Positions 1-8,665 are shown, counted from the stretch's first letter. The stretch: DNA of 33,446 nucleotides from Arcanobacterium sp. (GCA_022768785.1 JALELI010000117.1:1-33446), one strand, 5' to 3'. Translations and numbers: made by a program. Notes: a model not told the origin generated them from the sequence alone.

Positions 1-28
1 CCGAAAACAGCTACGATAGTGGGCGTTC

Positions 29-102
29 GCTCCTGTAGCTCAGACGGTTAGAGCAGGGAACTCATAATTCTTTGGTCGCGGGTTCGAGTCCTGCCGGGAG
101 CA
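29..102 (+). tRNA. tRNA with CAT anticodon (Met, or Ile2 if lysidine-modified)
   Basis: GCTCCTG...CGGGAGC 7-bp acceptor stem, TAGCTCAGACGGTTAGAGCA D-arm, anticodon loop CTCATAA, GGGTTCGAGTCCT T-arm, discriminator A; no encoded CCA. Confidence 0.93.
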
Positions 103-159
103 CAACGAGGAGATTTTTGATCCGAGCTTGCTCGAGATCAAAAATCGACGAAGTTGTGC
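100..159 (+). terminator. Long imperfect inverted repeat overlapping the tRNA 3' end
   Basis: GCACAAC..GATTTTTGATC.CGAGC-ttg-CTCG.GATCAAAAATC..GTTGTGC; the outer arm starts inside the tRNA 3' end. Confidence 0.5.
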
Positions 160-547
160 GCAACCGCGGAGCGGTTGCTGGCACACGAGGTGTGTGGGCT
201 TGTACTTGCTCGAGATCAAAAATCGACGAAGTTGTGCGCAACCGCGGAGCGGTTGCTGGCACACGAGGTGTGTGGGCTTGTGCTTGCTCGAGATCAAAAA
301 TCGACGAAGTTGTATCGGGAGCGGTGCTCCCTTTATCTCTGCCTCTTCGCGAGCCATGAGTGCATGCATTCTGGCTTGCTCTTCGTTGAGTTGTGCAATC
401 GCGGAGCGGTTGCTGGCACACGAGGTGTGTGGGTTTGTGTTTGCTCGAGATCAAAAATCGACGAAGTTGTATCGGGAGCGGTGCTCCCTCTATCTCTGCC
501 TCTTCGCGAGCCATGAGTGCACGCATTCTGGCTTGCTCATCGTTGAG
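131..547. repeat. Modular direct-repeat array (module order A C A C A B C A B)
   Basis: CTCGAGATCAAAAATCGACGAAGTTGT at 131, 209, 287 and 444 (spacings 78, 78, 157); 77-bp module B at 314-390 and 471-547 with 3 mismatches; hairpin modules GCAACCGCggaGCGGTTGC and GGGAGCggtGCTCCC. Confidence 0.95.
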
Positions 548-552
548 ATGCG

Positions 553-942
553 CTAGCGGTGCCTTAGTGCAGCGGCCACAAGATCTAGGGTTTGCTCCGG
601 CGTGAGGCCTGTGCGCCGGGCGGCTGCAACGAATTGTTCAACGAGCGCAGCTGGGGAAGTGCTGGTTGTGGAGTCGGTGGTGCCCGGTGGCGTCATAAAG
701 GTGCCGCGCCGGCCATGAGTGGCCACAATGCCGGAGTGTTCGAGATCTTTGTAAGCGCGAGCTACTGTGCCTGGAGCAATCCCGAGTTCTAGAGCGAGGC
801 GGCGCACGGGCGGGAGGCGGCGTACGGGAGCGTCGCTAGCGGGCTCAGGGAGGGTGGAGTTCACAGTTGCTCGCGCTGCGATAATCTGCTCTTTGAGCTG
901 TTCGTATGGCGGAATAGGGAGGTGTGGATCGATTGTGATCAT
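553..942 (-). CDS. GntR-family transcriptional regulator (YtrA-like short form)
   Basis: PPYEQLKEQI...PPVRRLALELGIAPGTVARAYKDLEHSGIVATHGRRGTF winged-HTH; start taken at MITIDPHLPIPPYEQ. Confidence 0.9.
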   Translation of the reverse strand: MITIDPHLPIPPYEQLKEQIIAARATVNSTLPEPASDAPVRRLPPVRRLALELGIAPGTVARAYKDLEHSGIVATHGRRGTFMTPPGTTDSTTSTSPAALVEQFVAAARRTGLTPEQTLDLVAAALRHR

Positions 943-1808
943 GGGTGCGTGCCACTCGCTGTGCTGAGGTACTCTGGATCGGGCCATAAGTGGCGTGCGG
1001 CATGGCGGGCAGCAGCTAGAGTGATGGCGGTCTGCGCTAGCATTGCCGTGCCCGCGGGAAGCAAGAAAGGCCAGACGTTCTTCGATACAATTTCTGGATC
1101 GAGGCTTGTGAGCAGGGTGAGAGTTGAAGCGTGAAAAGCGTAGAGGGGAAGGAACTGCACGTCGTTGGCAATGAGTTTATCTTCCCACCGCAGGTCAGCT
1201 TCGGAGTTAGCGTACACAGGTTGCCGTGCGATCCACATGGATACGAGCCAGGTGAGCGCACAGAGAATGGGCATCAGTATCAGTGCGGTGATTTGTATTG
1301 CGTTGCTGAGTGCGTAGGCGCGGTTGAGCGATAGATATTCGCTTTCAAATAGGATGAGAACAGCCCAGAAAGCGACGGCATATTTCGCTGCGAAATAATC
1401 TGTGAGTGAGGTGTAGCGGCTACGCGAATAGCGCACCTCGGAGCGTGAAGCTTGGCGGATTTCACGGTGGCGATCGATCACATTAGCAATCGCCTGAGAG
1501 CTCAATACCAGCATTAATGCGAAAGGAATGAGGAATGGGACGGTGTGGAAACCGTTAAAAGTGCCGATTGCAATCACGCTAAAGAGTACGAGTGAGAGTG
1601 CAACGGCGCGATTTTCAGTGCGGGTGCGGCGCTGAAAACGCTGCGTGAATTCTGGGGTGATCACAGGCAAGGGGAGTGCTCCCCGAGGAACGATTTCATC
1701 GCGTAGCCGATTGAGCTTTGTTGTGCCGTGATCGAGGGCGAATCCGGCGTAGATGATCACGGTAACTAATACTATGACGCCGATAAAAGCCCAGGTGGTG
1801 TGATGCAT
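939..1808 (-). CDS. Multi-TM membrane protein co-transcribed with gntR
   Basis: 289 aa with several hydrophobic segments; stop overlaps the gntR start by 4 nt (ATGA). Confidence 0.8.
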   Translation of the reverse strand: MHHTTWAFIGVIVLVTVIIYAGFALDHGTTKLNRLRDEIVPRGALPLPVITPEFTQRFQRRTRTENRAVALSLVLFSVIAIGTFNGFHTVPFLIPFALMLVLSSQAIANVIDRHREIRQASRSEVRYSRSRYTSLTDYFAAKYAVAFWAVLILFESEYLSLNRAYALSNAIQITALILMPILCALTWLVSMWIARQPVYANSEADLRWEDKLIANDVQFLPLYAFHASTLTLLTSLDPEIVSKNVWPFLLPAGTAMLAQTAITLAAARHAARHLWPDPEYLSTASGTHP

Positions 1809-1860
1809 AAGTTCTCCCTACTGGCCAACACACAATTCGTGTACTACCAAAGGAACAGTG

Positions 1861-1895
1861 ATTTGTATCAATACAAAAATTGTATTGATACAAAT
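1861..1895. promoter_or_regulatory. Perfect palindrome, candidate GntR operator
   Basis: ATTTGTATCAATACAA-AAA-TTGTATTGATACAAAT, 16-bp arms; each arm holds TGTAT-N2-ATACA dyads; 53 bp upstream of the 1808 start. Confidence 0.75.
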
Positions 1896-2163
1896 GTGTA
1901 GGTGTCAAGATGTTGAGGGCGGGGGAGTGGGAGCACCGGTATGGGTGATTGCGGTGGTGCTTCGCAGATACTCTTGCGTTGTTTATACGGCGATATCTGG
2001 GAGCGCGTAGGAACAATGATGGAAGTGCGCTAGAACGTGATGGTGTGAAGGCACACTTCCGATGTGGGCTCCCGCAAATATCTTAAGGGTTCGGCAATCG
2101 GGAAGAAGTGTGTATGTGGTAGCTGCGCGCGCGAATAGCTACAAGCAGGAGAGGCGTAGCTAT

Positions 2164-2195
2164 GCTTGGAGCGCAATGAGTATTGCGCTCCAAGC
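2164..2195 (-). terminator. Perfect hairpin downstream of the RclA-like gene
   Basis: GCTTGGAGCGCAAT-GAGT-ATTGCGCTCCAAGC, 14-bp stem, 4-nt loop; no strong U tract. Confidence 0.6.
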
Positions 2196-2205
2196 GGGCA
2201 CTCAC

Positions 2206-3579
2206 TCAGAGCACTCCATTGAACACTTCGGTGCTGGCAGGGTGGGTCCAGATGCCATCGCGCAGCATAGCGGCTGGTGCGCCAAGGCGCATAGCCAGAG
2301 CTACGGTGTTAATGAGCTCTTGGGAATCTACGCAGTAGAGCACAGCGCCAAGGATCTCATCGGTATCCGCATCGAGCACGAACTTCGCTAAGCCAGCTGG
2401 ATTGCCCACAATCTTGGGGCGGGGCATAACGGCAATATCGGCGATCTTAGCTTGCTTTACAGCCACGGCGCGCCCAGCTGCGCGCGCTTCGGCTTCGCTC
2501 ATGCCTACGCTCGCTAGTGGTGGATTGAGGAAGATCGTGTGTGGTACGGCCACCCGGTCAGTGGTGGTGCGCTTTCCTTCGCCGAGCAGCTCATCGGCTA
2601 GAATTCTGTGGTCATCGAAAGAAATGTAGGTGAACTGTGGCCCCCCGTTCACATCGCCCACGGCATACACTCCCGCAACGTTAGTGCGTAGATGTTCGTC
2701 TACCTGAATAAAGCCGCGCTCGGTGACGGCGATACCTGCGGCATCAAGGCCAAGCCCAGCAGTGGCAGGAGCGCGGCCAACCGCTACTAATACGGCGTCG
2801 GCGTCAATCGTTCCTTGGTCGGTGTGCACCTGCAGTGATCCCTCAGCGCTCTGCGTGATCTCCTGAACTTTCGAGTTCAGCGCGAATTTCACGCCTTGAG
2901 CTTCGAGATTAGCGTGTGCCTCACTAGCTATATCAGGTGCAAACATGCGCAGTAGACGTTCGCCCGGATCGATCACTGTTACGTTTGATCCGAAGCCGCT
3001 AAACATAGTGGCGAACTCCAGCCCAATCATGCCCCCGCCAATAATGGCCAAACGCTGAGGGAATGGATTGGCATGCTGGATCGTGGTGGAATTGTAGACG
3101 CCGGGAAGATCGGCACCTGGAACCTTTAAAGTGGCTGGAACTGTGCCAGTGTTGATAATGATTGTGGGGGCGTGCAGGGTGATTTCTTCATGGGCATCAC
3201 CCACCGGGGCGCTCTTGCCAGCCGTGGGAGTGATACGCACCTCATGTGCTCCTGTGAAACGTGCCTCGCCGTCGATGAGCAGAGCTTTGCCGTCGAGCAT
3301 TGAATAGTTTACGGCGTTGAGCTTGGAGATGAAGGCATCACGCTCATTCACAGATTTCATGAAATATTGTGCTGGATCATCGTGCTCGCTACGGCGTTCA
3401 GCGAGCGTGATTAGCTTCTTAGTGGGCACGCAGGCAATGTTGATGCAGGTGCCACCATACATCGTGGTAGAGCGCTCCACGAGCGCAACTTTTTTCCCAG
3501 CTGCTATCAGTTTGCTGGCGATTGATTTTCCGGCCTTGCCCCAGCCAATGATCAACACATCGAGATTGAGAGAATCCAT
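2206..3579 (-). CDS. Pyridine nucleotide-disulfide oxidoreductase, RclA/YkgC-like
   Basis: GWGKAGKSIASKL, GGTCINIACVPTKK redox-active Cys pair, GGGMIGLEFA second dinucleotide-binding motif, VYAVGDVNGG, C-terminal dimerisation region. Confidence 0.92.
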   Translation of the reverse strand: MDSLNLDVLIIGWGKAGKSIASKLIAAGKKVALVERSTTMYGGTCINIACVPTKKLITLAERRSEHDDPAQYFMKSVNERDAFISKLNAVNYSMLDGKALLIDGEARFTGAHEVRITPTAGKSAPVGDAHEEITLHAPTIIINTGTVPATLKVPGADLPGVYNSTTIQHANPFPQRLAIIGGGMIGLEFATMFSGFGSNVTVIDPGERLLRMFAPDIASEAHANLEAQGVKFALNSKVQEITQSAEGSLQVHTDQGTIDADAVLVAVGRAPATAGLGLDAAGIAVTERGFIQVDEHLRTNVAGVYAVGDVNGGPQFTYISFDDHRILADELLGEGKRTTTDRVAVPHTIFLNPPLASVGMSEAEARAAGRAVAVKQAKIADIAVMPRPKIVGNPAGLAKFVLDADTDEILGAVLYCVDSQELINTVALAMRLGAPAAMLRDGIWTHPASTEVFNGVL

Positions 3580-3944
3580 TTTATTTTATCCTCACTGTAG
3601 TGATATTTCCGCGCTCTTGAGCAGGCGCTCGCGTGCAGCTAGCTAGCAGTACGCTGAGCTTCTGCAGCAGTGGTACGTTCATACGCTGAAGGTGTATAAC
3701 GTGCACGTAACCGCATTAATTCTCTTTCATTGTGTGAGGTGCGCCGCTCGAATGATGGTTTGGGCATGGCTGGGTGTACTTAGTTGCGCTTGGGTTGGGT
3801 GTGTGCCGATTGAGTATGGGGGGCATGGCGCTGAAGTTATTTGCGATTTTGTGTGTTGCTCGGCGTGTTGTGGAGGCTGCTGCTTTGCTGTGCAATGGCT
3901 CAGGCTACCTATCTGCAATCTCAATGGTCGCTGCGAGTGCTAAT

Positions 3945-3986
3945 AATTAAAGTTAGAGTTTAAAAAACTAATGTAAAACTTTAATT
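3945..3986. promoter_or_regulatory. AT-rich nested inverted repeat upstream of the DUF2975/XRE operon
   Basis: AATTAAAGTT (3945-3954) and AACTTTAATT (3977-3986) perfect 10-bp arms; inner AGTTTaaaAAACT. Confidence 0.5.
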
Positions 3987-4188
3987 TTGCTATTAGGATA
4001 TGGGTCAAAGAGGCTAACGGTGTGCTGTGGCGCACGCTGGCAGCCAACGGAATGCAATAGGGGAAAGGCCCACGGCAGAGTGCGGCTTAGCAGGGAGTGG
4101 CCGGCGGAGCTCGGGCACACTGCATACGCAGAGTGGTTTGTTGCTCGGCTGCCAGCTTTGTAGCTATCAGCGAGGATTGGAGTATGTG

Positions 4189-4542
4189 ATGCAGAAAGAC
4201 CCCCAGAACAATATGGAAGAGCGCACAACTTTCAAAGCAGAGCACCCAGCTCTCAAATCGGCTTCCAACGCGGTTTTTGATGTAGCTCCGATCTCGCAGC
4301 GGCAGGCTCTCGAAAATCTCAAATGGCGCACGCGCACTGACATCTGGGTGTGTGCAGGATTGGCCGCTTTTCTCGCAATATTGGGAATCGTGCAAGTTAC
4401 ACAGTTTTTCATTGACCCGAGTTCCCGAGGAGATCTTGTGGAAGTTGGCAGCGCGTACCTATTTGGGGCGCTAGCATTGGCCGTTATGTTCGCGCTCTTT
4501 CGTGAAGCTGTGCGCACGGGGAAACCTTTTCCACATCAGTGA
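4189..4542 (+). CDS. Membrane protein, N-terminal half of a DUF2975-like protein
   Basis: TM segments and terminal LFREAVRTGKPF typical of the DUF2975 midsection; ATG at 4189 inside ORF 4027..4542. Confidence 0.65.
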   Translation: MQKDPQNNMEERTTFKAEHPALKSASNAVFDVAPISQRQALENLKWRTRTDIWVCAGLAAFLAILGIVQVTQFFIDPSSRGDLVEVGSAYLFGALALAVMFALFREAVRTGKPFPHQ

Positions 4543-4760
4543 TCCGCAAGCTCCGTGTGATCGGTTTTATTGTGGCAATGGCGTGTGTGATTCCACCCAA
4601 TCTGAGGCTGCTTGCTGATATGGCTCGTTTTGGTGAAGGAAATGCGCAGTTCCCTCCCATCACGGCAGTGCTTTTGGCTCTTGGAGTGGCTGTGATGATG
4701 ATCGGTGAAGTGTTTTGCTATGGGCAAGCGCTGCAAGACGACGTTGATTACATCGCGTGA
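4539..4760 (+). CDS. Membrane protein, C-terminal half of a DUF2975-like protein
   Basis: VIRKLRVIGFIV...LALGVAVMMIGEVFCYGQALQDD; GTGA overlap with the preceding stop. Confidence 0.6.
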   Translation: MIRKLRVIGFIVAMACVIPPNLRLLADMARFGEGNAQFPPITAVLLALGVAVMMIGEVFCYGQALQDDVDYIA

Positions 4761-4984
4761 AAGGCTCGAAAGTGATTGTGGTGCATTTAGACCGCGTGAT
4801 GCTAGATAGGAAACTTTCACTCGGAGAACTCGCAGAGCGAATCGGCATGAGCAGCGTGAATCTCTCCAACCTCAAGACCGGGAAAATGAAAGGTATCCGA
4901 TTTTCCACGCTAGCTGCACTGTGCCGTGAGCTGGAGTGCCAGCCGGGAGATTTGCTTGGATATGTGCGCGAGGCCGCTGAGTAG
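4757..4984 (+). CDS. Small XRE/Cro-type HTH regulator
   Basis: LSLGELAERIGMSSVNLSNLKTGKMKGIRFSTLAALCRELECQPGDLLGY; GTGA overlap with the upstream ORF. Confidence 0.9.
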   Translation: MKGSKVIVVHLDRVMLDRKLSLGELAERIGMSSVNLSNLKTGKMKGIRFSTLAALCRELECQPGDLLGYVREAAE

Positions 4985-5214
4985 GCCACTCAGGAAACTG
5001 CGGTGTCTGAAGCCTGGATATCAATGAGTGGTGCTGCAGTGAAGCGGTGCGCTGAAGGGGCACGTTGAAGCTAACTCGCGTGATCAGTCGATATGTGCAG
5101 AACTCCGGTGCCGCCTCATATTGATCAGCTTGGGCAAAACGTATGGCGTTAAGCGATGCGCAGCTGCGGTAGCTGCTGTAGTTTGCCCGGGGAAATCGCT
5201 GCTAGGCTGGAATC

Positions 5215-6498
5215 ATGATGAAATGCGCTAGCACGGCCGATTCGGCTCTCGTTTTTGCCCAACAATACTGCGATTTTATCGCTGCTTCCCCCACGGCCTA
5301 TCATGCTGCTGATCAGATCGCTCAAGCGTTGGGGCGCAGCGGGTTTGTGGAGCAGATAGAAGGCGAACCGTGGGCAGGAGAGCGCAAGGGGTATGCTGTA
5401 CGTGATGGGGCTGTGATAGCTTGGCGAGTACCAGAGCAGATTGATCATGGCGCTGGCGTGCGCATTGTGGGCACCCACACCGATTCGCCGAGCTTCCATC
5501 TCAAACCGGTGCCAGATACTGAAAGTTTTGGCTATGAACAGGTAAACGTGGAAGTCTATGGTGGCCCGCTGCTCAATTCATGGCTCAACCGCGATCTTGG
5601 GCTTGCGGGCAGAATTGTGCTACTTGACGGTGCAGAGCTCTTAGTGCGCACCGAGGCGGTGATGGTGATCCCCCAAGTGGCACCGCACCTAGACCGCTCT
5701 ATGAACAAAGAGCTCGCGCTTTCTGCGCAGCATGATTATCACCCAATCTGGAGCGTGAGCGGGGGCAGTATCGTGGATTATCTCGCCCGCACTGCGGCGG
5801 TGTCAGCCGAGCGGATCGCAGCGATGGACGTTTTTGCCTACGATGCCCAGCCTCCGCAGATTTTTGGCGGGCGTGCAGGCACAGATTTTATTGCGAGTGG
5901 GCGCCAAGATAACCTCTCGAGCGTATTTCCGGCGCTCGCGGCCTTTGTGGGAGCAGAGCCAAGCGGCGATATCCAAGTGTTCGCGGCGCTCAACAATGAA
6001 GAAATTGGATCACGTACTTATGCGGGAGCCGCTGGTGGATTCCTCGAGTCGATTTTACGCCGGCTCATTGAGCACACCTGTGGAGCTGGCAATGAAATCT
6101 TCGAGCGCGTGATTGCAAATTCGAGTTGTGTGAGCGCAGACGCCGGGCACGCCGTCAATCCTAACCGTGCTGAGCTGCACGATCCGGCTCATCGGCCGTT
6201 GCTGGGAGCTGGCCCATTGCTCAAAATTCACGCCAGTGGTGCCTATTCCTCAAATGCGCTCACGCAGGCGCTGCTGATCCGTGCTGCAGCCAGCGCTGAT
6301 GTGGCGATTCAAGAATTTGTGTCGAATAACGATGTGCCATGCGGCTCCACTATCGGCCCAATCACAGCCACTCGCCTCGGGATTGCCACGGTAGATTGCG
6401 GAATCCCGCTGCTCTCTATGCACTCTGTACGAGAACTGTCTGCTCCGAGCGACCTCAAAGATTTTGCCGCGCTACTCGCAGCCTACTGGGAGATGTAA
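5215..6498 (+). CDS. M18-family (aspartyl-type) aminopeptidase
   Basis: SPTAYHAADQIAQAL, GTHTDSPSFHLKP, ALNNEEIGS, DAGHAVNPN, GIPLLSMHSVRE motifs. Confidence 0.93.
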   Translation: MMKCASTADSALVFAQQYCDFIAASPTAYHAADQIAQALGRSGFVEQIEGEPWAGERKGYAVRDGAVIAWRVPEQIDHGAGVRIVGTHTDSPSFHLKPVPDTESFGYEQVNVEVYGGPLLNSWLNRDLGLAGRIVLLDGAELLVRTEAVMVIPQVAPHLDRSMNKELALSAQHDYHPIWSVSGGSIVDYLARTAAVSAERIAAMDVFAYDAQPPQIFGGRAGTDFIASGRQDNLSSVFPALAAFVGAEPSGDIQVFAALNNEEIGSRTYAGAAGGFLESILRRLIEHTCGAGNEIFERVIANSSCVSADAGHAVNPNRAELHDPAHRPLLGAGPLLKIHASGAYSSNALTQALLIRAAASADVAIQEFVSNNDVPCGSTIGPITATRLGIATVDCGIPLLSMHSVRELSAPSDLKDFAALLAAYWEM

Positions 6499-6737
6499 AT
6501 ATCACAGAGGGAGCAAATACTCTCCGCTGGCGCAGCTCTCTCAGGTTTATCACTTGCTCAGTGAGAGGCTTCACTGCACTCCAAAACGGCCAAACGAGTG
6601 CGTGGAAAGCCACTGCCATTCAGATATAGGCCGGGCAGCATAGGGGATACGAATATACTGCTACTGAGTGTATTGAGTGGCAGTGAACCCAGCGAAGACG
6701 CGAAAAGCCTCAAAACTTCAGGCAACTTGAGCGCGGA

Positions 6738-7571
6738 TTAACGCCGACGCAGAGCCCAGAACGTGACGGCGGCAGCAGCGGCCACATTGAGTGAATCCAC
6801 GTGATGGAGCATAGGGATTCGCACCACGTAGTCGGCGCTCGCAATTGTGCGGTGGCTCAATCCATCTCCCTCGGTGCCCATAATGATTGCGAGCCGAGAA
6901 TCGGGGGAACGCACTAATTCAGATTGTTCTAAGCTATCGAGGCTGACGGCGTCTGGTGCCAGCGCGAGCGCAAGCGTGGTGAAACCGAGCTCGTGGAGTA
7001 CATCGGTGGCGGGCCAGGTGGAGAGACGAGTCCACGGCACCATAAAGACGTTGCCCATAGATACTCGCACTGCTCGTCGATAGAGTGGGTCGGCGCAGCG
7101 CGGTGTTACGATCACAGCGTCGATACCAAGAGCTGCAGCCGAGCGGAACGCTGCACCAACGTTTGTGTGATCCACTAAATCTTCGAGTACGCACACACGG
7201 TGGGCATTGGCTAACAGCTGTGCGGGGTCTGGCAGAGGCGGGCGTTCCATAGCTGCGAGTGCTCCCCGGTGCACTCGAAATCCGGTGAGCTTCTCGAGAT
7301 CGGCTTCACTCCCCACATAAATGGGGATAACGCCGTCAATGCCAAAGCCAAGATGTTCATGAAAGAGCGTGTTGAGCTCTGGTAGCCAGCGGCGTTCTGT
7401 GAGCACCGAGCGAGGGCGGTGGCCGGCCATCAATGCGCGTTCGATCACGTTGCGGGATTCGGCAAGGTAAATTCCATGCTCGGGTTCGAGCGCGCGGCGC
7501 AACGCTACATCTTTCAAACTGGTGTATTCGATAAGCCGCTGATCTGCCAGGCTAGAAATCTCGATGAGCAC
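6738..7571 (-). CDS. SpoU/TrmH-family RNA 2'-O-methyltransferase
   Basis: Motifs NVGAAFRSAAALG, AIIMGTEGDGLS, IPMLHHVDSLNVAAAAAV; N-terminal substrate-binding region. Confidence 0.92.
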   Translation of the reverse strand: MLIEISSLADQRLIEYTSLKDVALRRALEPEHGIYLAESRNVIERALMAGHRPRSVLTERRWLPELNTLFHEHLGFGIDGVIPIYVGSEADLEKLTGFRVHRGALAAMERPPLPDPAQLLANAHRVCVLEDLVDHTNVGAAFRSAAALGIDAVIVTPRCADPLYRRAVRVSMGNVFMVPWTRLSTWPATDVLHELGFTTLALALAPDAVSLDSLEQSELVRSPDSRLAIIMGTEGDGLSHRTIASADYVVRIPMLHHVDSLNVAAAAAVTFWALRRR

Positions 7572-7731
7572 AGAGATATTGTGCGCTGCTAATTGTGGGC
7601 ATTTCCAATTTAAATGGCGTAAACATTTCCAATTCGGGGAATCTTCCTCTAACGTGGATAGTAGCTCATTAAAGAGTGTGGCGTTGAGCAGAAGCTAAGC
7701 GATGTACGCCTACAGATATTGAGGTGGATAA

Positions 7732-8655
7732 ATGAGTGTGAATCCTGCAGCGAGCGGCCAGCCTCGCCCTAAAAAGAGCAAAGTTCCGATTATTCTTGTG
7801 ATCGTTGGTGCGGTGATTGGCCTAATTTCATTGGTGGCCATTATCGTCTCTTTCACTGGTGCTGCAGGAGGGATAGCTCACTATGCGCAGCGTATGAATG
7901 CCGGCAATGGCAGTGCCACTGTGCGCGTAGATGCCGGGGATAAAGTGGTGGTGTTTGCCGATGCCAATCACGAAATTGATCTTGGCACTTGCCGAATCTC
8001 TGGTGTGAGTGGGCCTGATGCCGCGAATCAGATTACGGAATCCGCTGTGCCAGATATCCACTTCAATACTGGTGAAAACGCTTGGGTGGCCGTGGGGGCT
8101 TTTGAGACAATTCGGGGCGATACTTATTCTCTGAAATGCGAGGATAAAAACCCGGTGGCTCTCGTGCCTATGCCAGATCCTAAAGAAATGGTAGGGATTG
8201 GAGCCGGCTTTGGATTTGGGTTTCTGGGCGGTTTCGTGGGATTCGTGATTTTCCTTGTGGGCGTGATTTGGTTGATCGTTCGCCACGTGCGAGGAAAACA
8301 GCGCGCTAGCGCAGCGGCGGCGCAGGGATATGGTGCGTGGCAGCAGGCTGGGCCACAGCAATGGGCCCAGCAGCAGAACGCGCCACAGCAGCCTATGGCG
8401 TGGCAACAGTCGGGAGCTCCGCAAGGCCACACTATGCAGCAAGGAGCGTGGCAACAACCAACAGCGAATGCCCAACCGCAGCCGGCTCAGCCAGCTCAAT
8501 CGGCTCAGCCACAGCAGCCAGCTCGGCAGCCGTGGGCGCCGCCGCAGCCCAGCTCAATGGCTCAGCCAGGCATGGCTGCTCAGCCATACGTTCCGCCCTT
8601 TGGGCAGCCAGAGAAGCCCGCGGAGCCAGAACCTCCAGCACAGCCTCAGCAGTAA
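7732..8655 (+). CDS. Two-TM membrane protein with Gln/Pro/Ala-rich low-complexity C-terminal tail
   Basis: TM segments VPIILVIVGAVIGLISLVAIIV and FGFGFLGGFVGFVIFLVGVIWLIV; QQ/PA-rich tail of about 110 aa. Confidence 0.85.
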   Translation: MSVNPAASGQPRPKKSKVPIILVIVGAVIGLISLVAIIVSFTGAAGGIAHYAQRMNAGNGSATVRVDAGDKVVVFADANHEIDLGTCRISGVSGPDAANQITESAVPDIHFNTGENAWVAVGAFETIRGDTYSLKCEDKNPVALVPMPDPKEMVGIGAGFGFGFLGGFVGFVIFLVGVIWLIVRHVRGKQRASAAAAQGYGAWQQAGPQQWAQQQNAPQQPMAWQQSGAPQGHTMQQGAWQQPTANAQPQPAQPAQSAQPQQPARQPWAPPQPSSMAQPGMAAQPYVPPFGQPEKPAEPEPPAQPQQ

Positions 8656-8665
8656 GAGAAGGGGA

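Noticed and set aside
29-547. tRNA-associated genomic island attachment site
   Set aside because: No integrase and no second copy of the tRNA 3' end seen in the window; flanking genes look like ordinary chromosomal content.
40-556. ORFs 40..369, 62..526, 128..556, 154..516 and 72..359 around the repeat array
   Set aside because: All overlap the tRNA or repeat modules; their repetitiveness simply reflects the DNA repeats in several frames. Only the module B minus-frame segment was kept as a question.
3692-3943. 83-aa Cys-rich ORF
   Set aside because: No recognisable motif and no convincing ribosome-binding site; Cys/Trp/Val bias fits a random T/G-rich strand.
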